Below, one piece after another: positions 31,453 to 61,649 of a stretch of 64,000 nucleotides of DNA. The notes beneath the pieces are model-generated. The model had not been told where the DNA came from. It made no database searches and was given only the letters and a program-made list of their open reading frames with translations. The position numbers and the translations under genes were made by a program. The DNA lies in assembly GCA_037039925.1 (NCBI GenBank), contig JAXRKP010001707.1:35796-99795 (forward strand), given 5' to 3'. The DNA comes from Doris montereyensis. Taxonomy: Eukaryota; Mollusca; Gastropoda; Nudibranchia; Dorididae. How positions within the stretch are numbered: the first letter of the stretch is position 1; every line of letters begins with the position of its first letter.

Positions 31453-32024
31453 CACTAAACAATGAGCTGCAAATCAGAAGCTAAGATTTAGAGAGAAAAT
31501 AATAAACACTGATAAACGATAGCCATACTTCGAATTGCCTCAATCAAATCATTTATTTTTTAATGAGTACTGAGATTAACAATTTATAAAAAAGCACACA
31601 TAACGACATGTATTAACTGAAAATGGAACTCAATAGATGAAGATATTTTAATTTTAATTAGTGTGGCTGTGGTCATATCATATAGGCATTTATCACTCAG
31701 AAACGAATCCATCTTTTCTGATCTACACCATACTTAAGGTAATGCTCGTTTGACTTAATTAGAGTCGTGAGAAAAAAAAATCAAAATATATGTAGAAGTG
31801 AAGATTGATATTTTTAAGTCTACACTGTCTCGTCTGAGTGTCTGCCTTAGATCTGGGCATATGAAGCGAAAAATGAATTTCGTTTTCCCACTGAAATACC
31901 ATAAACATTTATCTTTATGCGAATTGGAACACTACCAGAATGGGTTGGGTTTGGTTTTTTTTCACTCTTACTCTATTTGAGATAGTGTAATGAAGTTCAA
32001 TGTTTGATAAAAACCATGTCATAT

Positions 32025-32030
32025 TTTATT
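32025..32030 (-). terminator. candidate poly(A) signal of the LU gene
   Basis: AATAAA on the minus strand, 159 bp past the TAA of the LU-domain gene. Confidence 0.5.
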
Positions 32031-32188
32031 TCTGAAAGAGAAAGAAAGAAAAAAGGTTGAACGTAAAAGTTTGTGGTATCGGTTTAGCTTATACTTATTA
32101 TACACTATAAACTTATTATCTCCCCTTTCCAATATGAAATAAACTCAATTGTAGTGTATATGAGATCAAATCAACATTTTTATCAGGT

Positions 32189-49578
<17,390 letters not shown>

Positions 49579-50763
49579 CTGAAGATAGGAATCAAAGCAA
49601 TTTATGATTTATATTATGATACATCTTTTTCTATGTGTTAATTCTTTTTATTATTCTTTATTGAGAGAAACGACTGTGCACCACCTTTTCAATCAGTGTG
49701 TTATGCCGCCCTGGTTCACATGGGGTTATACTATCACTATGATAACGCTCGTTTGATTTAGATCTACCTGAAATGATACTGATAGAGTACTGAAACTACA
49801 GACATAACATAACATTAATATTATTTCATACATTTTTGAGACTTGTGAAGAATCGCGTACGGTAAATAAAATAATATTATGTTTCCGCGTCCATACTAAT
49901 ATCAAACAAAAGAATATCAACAAATGAAGTCGCTTGTAGATGTTGATGGAGGTTTCACCGGGAGGATTTCCATAGTCGGGCACACGGTGTGATTTCTGTT
50001 GGCATGAGCTGCTGGAGGGCCCTAACTTTGTCTAGGATGAGACATGGGGGGTGGGGGGGTGGGTGGGGGTGGGGTGCTGTAGTTGCGTGTTGGGGAGGAT
50101 AGGTGGGGTTGGGGGTGGTTCACGGTCAGGGATGGTAATAGTGTGTGCCCGACTATGGAAGTCCTTCCACTTATCCTTCAGCAATAAGAAAGTCAATCAC
50201 TATTCTTCGTTCCTGACATACATACAAGGGGTTATAAACACCGTCATTCTCTCAAAAATGAAAATAAATACAACTTTCACTACTTATATTTGAGAGTATA
50301 TGTACAAGAGGCTCTGTGCCAAGTGCCACATCTCAGATCCTTACTTAATATCATGCATCACGTTCAGTAGTAAACAAAGTGCATTCCTTTTTTACTCACC
50401 TGGTACTTTCTTGACAATAGCCGCTTGCTCACTTTTGCTAACTAAAATGGTCCTTTTGCCCTTACTACTTTTATGTATTTTCTTTCACAGAGATTTTTAT
50501 TTAGTTTTGCCCTTACTACTTTCATGTATTTTTTTCACAGAGATTTTCATTTAAGTTTTCGCAGGTGAAACCAATTTGCACTGGTTCTAATGGTATTGAA
50601 GAGCAAAAGCTATGAGTTGATAGATCATGATTTTGTATTACCTTTATAGATTTTCTGGTTTGTTTTATTTATTTGTTAATAGCACACGTGGTTCATCAGG
50701 CTGCCTACCTTTCTGTCTATGGAACTAAACTGATTTGCTATTTTTATTTTAGGATATTTTCCA

Positions 50764-50808
<45 letters not shown>

Positions 50809-51160
50809 GCAAAATGAGCATGCCAAATTCATATAAAAACGAATAGAGTTTCCGTAGATCTAATACATGTTTATCTACTTCTTTCCTTTCACTATTCCAC
50901 ATGTCTTTTTTTATCTTGCTGTTTCCTTTTAATTTTACATTGAGATCATCGCATATGGTGGACGGGGTAAATTTCAACAAATTTATCAAATCTTAGTAAA
51001 TCATGTAGTAAATTACGGTAATCTCTTTTTAAGATTTGATGAAAATTATTTTTTAATAATGTTACTTTTCTCCAGCAAGCGCTTAGCAAGTAATGCCATA
51101 TTTATCACACGACAATAATTATGAACTAGGACTTTAAGCATGTTATTTACATTGTCGTCA
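49579..51160. other. upstream of the first visible LU exon
   Basis: No exon could be supported. A G-rich patch lies at 50045-50115, a CA tract at 50764-50802 and a repeat C copy at 50880-50985. The missing signal-peptide exon of the LU gene should lie here or beyond. Confidence 0.4.
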
Positions 51161-51169
51161 TATAACGCA

Positions 51170-51286
<117 letters not shown>

Positions 51287-51414
51287 GATGTTGAGCAGTT
51301 TAGACGTCACACATGAATAAACAAGTTACAAAATGTCTTCAGAACTTCTATAAACACAATTATTTACAGCTCAGCTTAAGATCTACTAAGATGATAATGA
51401 TGACGACGATGATC

Positions 51415-52030
51415 ATGTTCAAAGCCACAATTACCCTAGGAGTAATGATTTACTCAGATGGAAAACTAAGAGAAGAATTCAGACATAGAATCCAAAAGGC
51501 AATGACAATATTAATATAACAATCTAGGAAAGACATTTAAAGGTAAACAAGAGAACCAAAATGGCAGTATACAATACAGTTTATTGTCCTACTCTCCTCT
51601 ATAGCAGCGAAACCTGGACCTTAGACAGTAAGGAATACATAAGACTACAAGCAGCTGAAATATAATAACTAAGAAGAGTAGTGAGGGAAACTAAAAGAGA
51701 CAAAATCAGAAAGACAACAATAAGAGATCAAGCCAAAGCAGATGGCATAAAAACTAAGATAGATTCTAGAAATAAATCAATTGAGATGGTTTGGGCATGT
51801 AAACAGAATGGATGACAATGGAATAGCTAACTCAGTATACACTGCCAAAAGGTAAACCTCGCAGAAAGTGGAAAGAAGATACAAAAGAGACACCAGAGCA
51901 AAGAAATGCCACCTTCACAAAAGAAAACGGCAAATGTCAGGATATGATAGCCTGAAGAAAGATCATTTCGGGCATTTAAATCCATACATGGGAAGGTAAA
52001 ATAAGAACTGATAAAGAAACAAACAAAGAC
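51415..52030 (+). mobile_element. LINE family 1, 3' fragment
   Basis: A plus-strand remnant with LGVMIYSDGKLREEFRHRIQ, then the C-terminal tail in broken frames. It ends in GATAAAGAAACAAACAAAG. Same family as the copies at 37, 43-46 and 62-64 kb. Confidence 0.8.
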
Positions 52031-53810
52031 ATTTCTTTATTCTTCTTCTGCATTTTGCAGCAAATATGATGGAGGAAATGTGTTAATTCAACATTGTTCA
52101 AACAGGAAACTGCCAATAAAAGTCAATTTAGATACAGATAGACCTGTGTTGCAATTAGTTTTCAAAAATACGTATCGGCTCTGGGAGGATTTTAAAAGCA
52201 ATGCACGATTTAGAGAAAAGTGCTAGATTTAATCCACACATATTAAATTAGTATGACACAATACAAATAATTTGCCCAAAGATTTCGCTATGCTATTAAT
52301 ACTTGGAGATAAATGTCCAAAGTTTTTGTGAAAGTTATCATTACGCGTTAATCGAAGTATCATAATTTACATCTTTATATCGGCAAGGTTAGTCCTTATG
52401 CTTGCTATGTAGTATTCAAAGCAATCATTACCATCGATTTAGATGTTAACATTTATACGGCATGCCTGCTCTGAATTGCTTTGTTAGTACAAACCTACAA
52501 TGCTCCATGGACAGTTTTAAAAAAGTACTCCAGAAAATGTGAGCTCTGACTGTTTTTTAGAAGGCAATATGGAATTTTGAAACTCAAAGTGGTCTAAATA
52601 GCCACAGACTTGCGGAATGCTTTGCAATGCAGCGTTAAGATGAAGCGTGAAGTAAGATTTCCTTGATGTTTTCTCAGTTTCTACTTTTCTCTACAGCATA
52701 AGAGAAAAAGAATCCTTTCTCTTGATAATTTACTTGGCATTCCTCGATGGTCTGTCCTTTTGCTCTTATCTTAAATCAATTTTAAAATGATTGAAAGCAA
52801 AAACGGTTGAACCTTTTCAATAATTATCAAAGAGACCTATAGAGCAAAAACAACATCAACAATAACAAGCTAGAGACAAAGAAAAAGAAAAAGAAAGAAC
52901 GGACAAAATCTATCACGGAAAGAAGAAAACCCCCAGCACATTTTAAGAAACCTAAAGAAAACACACACACACCCAACAACAGTATCCTGAAGCTATAATG
53001 AAGCAAAATAAGAGGAAAGACTCGAAGAATCCATCAGAATTTTTATTTTAAAAACCACGAGAAATAAAATAACTTACTCAAGACAGCAACACATATTCGG
53101 TATAGCAAAACCATTTTTGCTTATAGCGAAAATGCTCTGTCGAAAAATGGTAACGGGAGCTTTGTCGTCCCAGATGAAACGTGATGTCTTCCTATGGACG
53201 GAAATATCTTCCTATGGACGTAGATTTGCAGAGCGGCTCGGTTTTAAAGATTCTGTCTCACATTTTCGTGGGTGTGTCTGTAAACATGTCAGACACCGGT
53301 TCCCAAAAAGATTGAATTAAGTACAGTATTGTTTCCGTTAACTGTACCTGTATTGCACCCTATAGATCAGCAAGAATTTGACACACATTATGTAGGAGGC
53401 GGGGGGGCGGGTGGAGGTGTGATTGGAGATAGCAGACGACACATAATTAATTCAAACTGCGGAAGAGTAATACTACTACTTCGCTACCAATTCCAATAAA
53501 TATAAATGCTTTGTCACTCTTCCCTTATACGTCAAAAAGTATTTAAAGTTTGACTCAACAGCCGGACAAAATATTTATATAACACATATTTTCGTATTGA
53601 TCAGAAAATAATTACATAATAGGATACAAATACCTTAAGAACCGTCCCCCCTCCCCCCAAACAATACCCTAAAATGAAACAAAAATATGAAAGAAGCCTC
53701 GAAGAAGAAACCATCAAACTCATATTGTATATAAAAAAACTAATAACCCCACCCCGCCCCCATCTTTCAACCCCCTACGCCCCAAAAAACCAAACAAATT
53801 ACAAAAAAAA

Positions 53811-53815
<5 letters not shown>
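52030..53815. other. no recognised element
   Basis: AT-rich sequence without a supported gene. The frame at 53117-53320 has no family features. Confidence 0.4.

Positions 53816-53818
<3 letters not shown>

Positions 53819-53852
<34 letters not shown>
53819..53852. repeat. (CA)n microsatellite
   Basis: Seventeen CA units. Confidence 0.95.
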
Positions 53853-53856
<4 letters not shown>

Positions 53857-54199
53857 AATAACAGCCTTCAAACGCAAGAAGTAAAAACCAGAAACAGAAA
53901 GACAGAAAGAAAGAAACTGAGTGACAAGGCGTTGAGCAAACATACGTAAGGGGAGATAATTGTATTTGCTGATAAGACGTCGTTTGAAAAGATATATTTA
54001 CCCCAATCCATATAGCCACATGTTGGGCAAGTTTAATTCAATAACAACAACAATTAAATTACTCAGGGTTCTTTAGAATGCATACATCTATTATAATCAT
54101 AAAGATCTAAAGTGGAAATGTAATAAGTACGTTATGTGTATTCATGTTGGAACTCCCTGACAAATTCTTCTAGTAGTCTAGTCCTGCTGGAGCAATAGC

Positions 54200-54487
54200 G
54201 GCGGTGACCGAGTGGTTAGGTTGCCGGATTTGGGATCATGAAGTCCTGAGTTTGAATCCTAGCAAAGCTAGGTCCGACTTGTGCACCTTGGGAGATACAC
54301 TTAACACTAACACGCATTTCCCCCGTTCAACCCAGGTTCAAATGAGCACAAGCATTAGGTTGGGAGTAATTATTTTATTGAGACTATCGTCTTGTCCACG
54401 AGGTGGTTGTATCGACTGTTCCGCTTCACGCCATAAAGCCGTGATAAGTTTCGGCACTATGAGTTATAATGTCATTGAAGGAACTTT
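54200..54487 (+). mobile_element. SINE A copy
   Basis: Head GGTGACCGAGTGGTTAGGTT and TTTGAATCCTAGCAAAGCTA, with a body like the other SINE A copies. Confidence 0.85.
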
Positions 54488-54739
54488 TAAGAGATCAGTT
54501 GAATGTCTGAGACAAAATCTTGTGGCTTTAAAAGAACGGCTTATTTTCGTGTATCTTTTTGTTTTGTTCTGTTTTCTGTTAAGAAAAGCATCAAATCTAT
54601 CTCGTAAAGCTTCAAAATATAGTTTTATCGTAATATCTGGATATACAAACATACATTTCTGGTCTTACATATAACCATGTTTTGCTAATGTCCTCTTGAA
54701 TAATAAGTTGGATGAAGAAAAGAAAAAAAGCCATTCTTA

Positions 54740-55315
54740 ATTCGAACAGGTAACTATTTCAGAATTAAATCAGATGTAAAAATTCTATGACATATAGCAG
54801 AACAATTACAATGCAAAATATGCAAAACAGTTAATTTTGTAGGATAACCCCATCTATCAAAATACCACACCCTAATAAATAAATAAAAAGCCTCCAACTT
54901 CTTTGCCATCAAATAACAAACAAACTGTCCAAAAAGACATAAAGGATCATTCTTACCATCATCTGTAAAAGTATTATCACCACCATAACCAGTTTCATTA
55001 CCCTCACCGCTCTTTTTTAACATTATTCATTGCAATGACTACGTTTACATGTATTAGAAAGATGTTAATTCTTTTGTTGTTATGTTGTACATGTTTTGAT
55101 CCCGTAATGTTACTAAAATGTGTAAGCTGTTTGTGTGTGAATAATAATTTGTTTATGAAAGGGATGTGTTGTATTTCATATTTATTATATTGAAGGTATT
55201 GTAACACCAAAAACAATGTGCCACTTTTGGACAATGAAGTTGTATCTTATCTTATCTTATCTTATATTATCTTATCTTATCTTATCTTATCTCATCTTAT
55301 CTCATCTTATCTTAT
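54740..55315 (+). mobile_element. probable LINE 3' end with (TATCT)n tail
   Basis: GGACAATGAAGTTGTATCTT leads into a TATCT satellite at 55243-55315. This mode of ending, a 3' UTR followed by a short self-repeated tail, is typical of CR1/L2-type LINEs. No reverse transcriptase remains. Confidence 0.45.
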
Positions 55316-55961
55316 GTCTCAATGTTATGTTGAGTTGCATTTTTAGGATTCAAAAGATTAAACAATTTCAAACTCTTTTCATAGGGTAACTTGACATTTC
55401 CGTACAATATGCTAATATTCTCTTAGGGGATAAAGTTGGCCAACACTAATCTTCATAAATTTATAGTTTCTTAAGATTTCATGGTATTTATCAGATATAT
55501 TGACTGGCAAGAGAGCAAAAAACACGATATTTTCAAAGCCAAATGACAATTGTGAGAGAGAGAGCGCCCCCTCCACTCCCACATCCCCCTCCCCCCATTA
55601 AATTCAATCTTATGGTGAAGAATTGCATTTCACTGATCAATGAGTTAAATATTATTTGTTACACTATGCAACAGATAATGTATTGAATTTTTCAGACAAT
55701 AAAAAATAAAACACCCGCTCTTTTTGCCGATTTTCTCAAGTTCTTGTAACCAGCGTTTCCTATTTTGCTTTCTCATATTCTCTTTCTCTACTCCTTCTTT
55801 CTATAATAATATGTCTGTATGACTATCCGTATCTCTTTGTAAAACGAACTTTTTTCTGACCTTACCACAGATTTGAATAACCCGCAACAGAGCTTGTTTT
55901 TTGTGTATACAAAGCCTCTGTGGTACCACATAACTCTCAATTATCTGATATTATTACTATT

Positions 55962-55985
55962 CTATCTCTCTCTACTCTTCTGATA

Positions 55986-56071
<86 letters not shown>

Positions 56072-56114
56072 CTCTTCTTCTCTCTCTCTCTCTCTCTCTC
56101 TTCTCTCTTATTTA

Positions 56115-56149
<35 letters not shown>

Positions 56150-56283
56150 CTCTCTTTCTCTTTCTCTTCTCGCATTATTCTCGCTTCACTCTCTGTCGTC
56201 TGTCTGTCTGTCTGTCTGTCTGGCTGTCTGTCTGTCTGTCTGTCTGTCTGTTTCTCTCTCTGTCTCTCGTTCTCTTCTCTCTC

Positions 56284-56353
<70 letters not shown>
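55962..56353. repeat. (CT)n/(CTGT)n compound microsatellite
   Basis: A nearly 400-bp pyrimidine-rich array, interrupted near the middle by CTGT units (56196-56253). Confidence 0.95.
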
Positions 56354-56356
<3 letters not shown>

Positions 56357-56949
56357 TTTCCTCATTTCCCATTTCACCTTCCCTTATTATCATACAAAAC
56401 TTGTACGCATTCAGTTACAATTCAAATAATGTTAAAGTCCACAGTGGCAATGTAAGAAAATCAAACAAATAATATGATCCCACTAGAAAACATTAGATGG
56501 AGCTTGTTTGGATAAAGACTGGATACAGCATTTGAAGCCGTAGTCTTATAGTACCGATCACATGCATGTATTATGGTTGAACCAGATTTATAAAAGGTTT
56601 TAGGACTCAGTTGATTATTCTTATTTGACTCTTTCCCATCTTTTTTCCTTTCTTTCTTCTTTCTTTTCATCCTGTTATTATTGTTTTTAGGCTGTTGTTT
56701 GTTTTGCGATTTATTTAAGGGTAGTTTGGCACATCGTGGATTTTTTTTAGGATCCGCTCTTGTCGCGGTTAGTTCCGATGGACGTTATATTATGAAACGG
56801 ATTACTCATCGTGTTAAGTCATATTGTTAATTTCAGTGTCCTTGAGAAAAGTGTTTCGTTACTGGCTGGCAAGTATATATTATACTCACTACCTACTGCC
56901 CTTTGCGCCGTGTGGCTTGAGGAAAGCAACTCAGCACTTCCACTCATGC

Positions 56950-57330
56950 CTATTTTGGGCCTTCTCCTGGGCAGTGCTCCACGTCTGTTTCCAAGTCTTC
57001 GTCTCTCTTTCTACGGTTCTCTACAAAGTGATTTATAGCTTTTTTCGCTTTTCTCTGCCTTTTTGGTGTCCAATGGAAGGTAATTTCTCGTGATGCTCTT
57101 CTGGTCTTTCCTGTATATGTTAGATATCCACCTCCATCTTTCTCGTAAGGATGTTTTCCACCTCCATCTTCCTCTCGTAAGGATGTTTTCCATTCTATCT
57201 TGTTTACATCGATTAAAAAGAGTTTTTCATTTATTATTATATCTGACCAAAACAATTCTAAGCATTGTTCGCAAGCTTCGATTGTGGAAGACAGATATAG
57301 CTTGTTTAGATCACTGCCTGTCATTCTCCA
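56950..57330 (-). mobile_element. LINE family 2, C-terminal fragment
   Basis: Minus-strand frame with MTGSDLNKLYLSS, then ITFHWTPKRQRKAKK. This matches the tail of RTE-type LINE polyproteins known for 'MTGSDLNKL' and 'ALHWTPEGKR'. A short stretch is duplicated (two GRWRWKTSLRE-like copies). Confidence 0.75.
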
Positions 57331-57427
57331 GTATTCTGAGCAATACAGTAGGGAGGCTTTTGGTATAATTTGTGAGTTTCAGGTATAATGGAGCTATTTA
57401 AAGACATGTTTGGCTTTGTTGAGAATA

Positions 57428-57997
57428 TCATGATAATATATCATTGGTTTCCAATCGTCTCGACGTTCCTAGTACAGTGCATCTTAGTCTTACACAGTTT
57501 CTCTCAATTTGGTTCCACAAATCGTCATGCTGACAAAAGGTACCGAAACATTGAATCACGTGTTGGTCTTTTGATTGGTGTACTTTAAGTAGGATAACGT
57601 TGAAGGACAACGTTAAATATAATAGGTGTTGGCTTTGGATTGCTAAAAGTGGGTAAAGAAAATAAATGTATGTTACTATTATTACGCATATTGGATAGTA
57701 TTTATGAGCGGCAGGTTCACGTTTAGGTTTCCGTCGTGATGCGGATGTCATTTGATATTGTACCTTTTTTGTATTTGTTGTAAGTTTCCAGCGCACATCG
57801 CTTTTGTCAGTCTCAACATTTTGACCCCGAACGATGACGTCTGACGATGTGCACACCATTTGCGTCGGCAATGACAGCAACAGTCGAAAGCATTGTAGAT
57901 AAGGGAACTCGGAGCACCAACATAAATTTAAAAAACAAAACAAAAAGAATATGTAAATGTCATTACTGAAAAACAACTCAAAACAAATTACAATCAA
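57428..57997 (-). other. unidentified 189-codon open frame
   Basis: Long for this AT-rich DNA. The central part (NVETDKSDVRWKLTTNTKKV and onward to RRKPKREPA) looks protein-like, and the end has a Cys-rich WNQIERNCVRLRC. There is no family I recognise, no splice context, and it lies next to a LINE relic, so a mobile-element remnant is likely. Confidence 0.25.
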
Positions 57998-57999
57998 AT

Positions 58000-59560
58000 C
58001 TAACTTGACATCAAAATCAAATCGTCAGAAAAATCATTTTAAAAATCATAAAGGATCAAATCAAATACAATAAATCAAATCGCAATTTGATGCAAATTTT
58101 TTTTACCCTGTATTTTATTTGAGAATTCAAATGGATTTCCTTCTGGCCTGACAAAACAGTAATGAATACAAATGAATAGATATGACATAGATGATATCAC
58201 ATGAAAAGAAATAAAGGTAATTTTTTTTTGGTAACCTTGTAATGCTTTTATATGTCCCATCGTTAATAAACGTGAATTATGAGTGACAGAATACTAATGA
58301 ATCAGAACAAACTCATTTAGTTTATCGATACCTTTGAGACAACAAAGAACTTGGATCAGAACCATTCTTTGAACTCTTTGTAGATCAGAGAAAACACTGA
58401 GGAAACATGTATCTAACATTTTATGGTCATGACAACCAATGGAATTTCACGACCTTGTTTGACTCCTTTTTAGACTGAAAATCCATTGCGGGAATCAAAC
58501 CATGATTTGGTTTGAGTAGTGGGTAACTTTTCAAGATACAAAATAGTTGCCCTTGTCGTACCCCATTACGTTGATTTAAGCGTGCAGTACACATACAAAT
58601 CTATGTGCTATCTCTAAGTCTAAGTTTAAACATCCTAGATTTTGGTTCCAAACTCAGCATAGGCACACACGTCCAATTTAGTTGTGTTGATTGGTAATTG
58701 TTTTTGAGGGTTAACCCATCTGTATGACCCTATCAAACCCACTGATACATGAACTTCACTTTTTCTTTATCCTTCATTCAGATGAACGTTTCATGAAGTG
58801 GTATCGGTCATGAAGTCGACAATCTTCCATGTGTCATCTGAGCCTTCAAACATCTATGTTCTAGGTTTCGTGCTTTTGAAAGATCAAAACTCTTCCTCTA
58901 GACTACCTTGAATTCAGAAGGCAGGATAGAATGAGAGCAGTATTTGATCCTAGTAACATACGGAAAGAGTGCAATGTGTCCAATCTATAGATTAAAGTGA
59001 AGACCAGATATCAGGACATGCGGATTATTACCATTGAACATCGAATCTCCTCCAGAAGAATCTCTTTTAATTCAATGCTAACGAACACAATATATTACGC
59101 AAGGCACTCAGTCTTAGTACAAACATTTTAATTAAAATAAATTTAAACGATGACTTGCGACAGGACTGACGTTTATTTGCCAACTGCCTTCATGACCAGG
59201 TCATTACGACACGGCAAAGACAACTCTTTTCGGTAAATACAACCGGCTTGGGAGAAGGATTGAAAAAAAGGACACGAGATGAGGATACACAATAATCAGG
59301 GCATAGATTGAAGGTTAAATTATTGAAAATGGTATCTAGAAATAGGGGACAATGAGAGAGGGCAATTAGAAAGCGTGAAATGAAAATGAAAAAATAGACG
59401 GCATGAAATGAGTTACAGAAGGGAATATATTTGATTATATTTTAAACAATGACGATTCATAATTTCATTTTTGAGGGAAGTTTTTTGTCCACCGGTGGTC
59501 TCAAGTTTAGGATGAAATTAAAGCGCTAAAGAAAAAGAAATTGATTGAGTCACGCTAGTC
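58000..59560. other. no recognised element
   Basis: AT-rich sequence. No frame, repeat or RNA that I can support. Confidence 0.5.
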
Positions 59561-59564
59561 AAAT

Positions 59565-60400
59565 ACATTAATTTATAGTCTGTACTGGGGCTGTGGCACT
59601 ATAATCACACAACCACCAGCAGATGCAGAGTACAATGACAAGTCTTTCAGAATTATCCAATTCTATTGGCCCCAGAATACATCCAAAAAAATCAAAGTCT
59701 TTACATAAAGTGAAAACAGCAAGCTTTGAACCAATCACCGTGGACAGTAAGGCTCTGGAAGTAGTAGACAACTTTACCTATCTTGGCAGTGTAGTAGATA
59801 ATGTAGAGTGGAAACAACAGCATATATCAAGACAAGAATAGCAAAATCAAGAACAGCATTCAGGAACCTAAACAAGATATGACCGCACCATCAACTAAAA
59901 CAAAGATCGCCACTTTTTAACAAAAATGTCAAATGGGTATTGTTATATGGGTTTGAGACCTGGAGCCCATCTAAGACCTGGAGCAGAAAACTTCAGAGCT
60001 TTGTCAACATTTGCCTTAGGAAAATATTACGGATTCAGTGGTCAGATAAAATCCAAAATGAAACACTCTGGGGGGGAGAGAAACAGCACAGAAACCAATA
60101 GCAGAAGAAATAAGACAGATGGAGATGGAGATGGATAGGACACACCCTCAGAAAACCTCAGAGAAGTACTACAAGACATGCCCTTCAGTGGAATCCACAG
60201 GGAAGAAGATTAGGGAATGCCACGATTAACCTGGAGAAGGCTAGTGGAAGATGACTTGAAGAGATGGGGTCTTTTGTGGAGGAACTTATCAAGAGTTTCC
60301 CAAGATAGGAATAAGTGGAAGTCTGTTGTTAGTGGCCTATATACTGGTATAGAGTGAAAAGGCAATGATGGATGATGATGATGATGATGGTGGTAGTGGT
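59565..60400 (+). mobile_element. LINE family 2, 3' fragment with (GAT)n tail
   Basis: HPKKSKSLHKVKTASFEPIT, then VDNFTYLGSVVDNV, then broken remains of the tail ending in a GATGATGATG satellite at 60365-60392. The family matches the fragment at 57 kb. Confidence 0.8.
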
Positions 60401-60845
60401 GATTCCCGGCTGTACATCATTTATCCCCAATCTGGTCATTTTCAAAGTCCTTCATACCCCGGAGAGTATACAGTACAGCTGTCGTTTAGGGCTTCGTACT
60501 TACTTTAACAAGATCTTTCTCTACGTACACTTGGGTTACATTTGTTTTTGATCTAAATGCGTTGATGTACTTTTTTATTTTTTGGAACGGAAATTGTGAT
60601 AACACAAGTATAATTTTTTCTTTTAAAGGATCAATAAAGATGATTGAATTGACTTGATTTGAATTAAATATAGCTGGGTATTCATTCACACTCGAGAAGT
60701 GAGTGAAAGCAGAATAAAGTGTTAGAAGAAGAGCGCAACGTTGTGGAAAAACGCCTGAGCCTGCCATGAGTTTTGGACAAGTGTTGTTATGATTAAAAAC
60801 TCACAACGCTACGGTTTCCCACAACGACTCTAAATTACTGTATCA

Positions 60846-61150
60846 TCAGTCTCAAATTATGCTTAAATTATGCTGTATCATCAGTCTCACCTTTTAACTG
60901 GGAAAAACATCGAGATACACGACTTTAAATTATGCTGTATCATCAGTCTCACCTTTAACTGGGAAAACATCGAGATACACGACTCTAAATTATGCTGTAT
61001 CATCAGTCTCACCTTAACTGGGAAAACATCGAGATACACGACTCTAAATTATGCTGTATCATCAGTCTCACTTTAACTGGGAAAACATCGAGATACATGA
61101 CTTAAATTATGCTGTATCATCAGTCTCACTGGGAAACATCGAGATACACT
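60846..61150 (+). repeat. 59-bp minisatellite with shrinking units
   Basis: About five units with TTATGCTGTATCATCAGTCT, CACC, a T run, AACTGGGAAAACATCGAGAT and ACACGACT. The T run and unit length drop stepwise along the array. Confidence 0.9.
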
Positions 61151-61649
61151 TCGGCCCTATGGACCTGTCTGCTGCAGAGAGAACTTTTCTGACGTCGTAT
61201 ATAGAAGGCATGGGGTCTTTTGTGGAGGGATTTATCAAGATTCATTCCCTGGCATTCAGGGAAAATAAATAATGTTCGAGTAAATCTTTTACAGATTTCA
61301 TATAGAAATACAACCTTAAAACCTATTACCTCACACCCACATCACCACACCCTTGTCCCATTTCCATTTTGCGAGGATTTCTCATATTTAAACAACTTTC
61401 TAGATGGTTGTGACACATGCAATTTAAAAAGGAACTTTTCATACTGATGAGGAATTTTAAGTCCTTTACTATGAAAAGTGGAATGGGTGAGATTGAGGCA
61501 AAGAAAGAAATTTCAAAGTATGAAAAAGATAGTCAATATAGGGAGAGAGCATTCTAAAATGAATGATAAACGTTTTCCAAACACTGTTATCGGATATTTA
61601 ACTATCTTTCACAAAAACTGAAGAAAAGAAACAGAAAAGGAAAGTGAAG

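Noticed and set aside
49726..49983. Hydrophobic minus-strand frame as the LU gene signal peptide
   Set aside because: The hydrophobic run is far from the start codon, and no donor with the needed phase was found.
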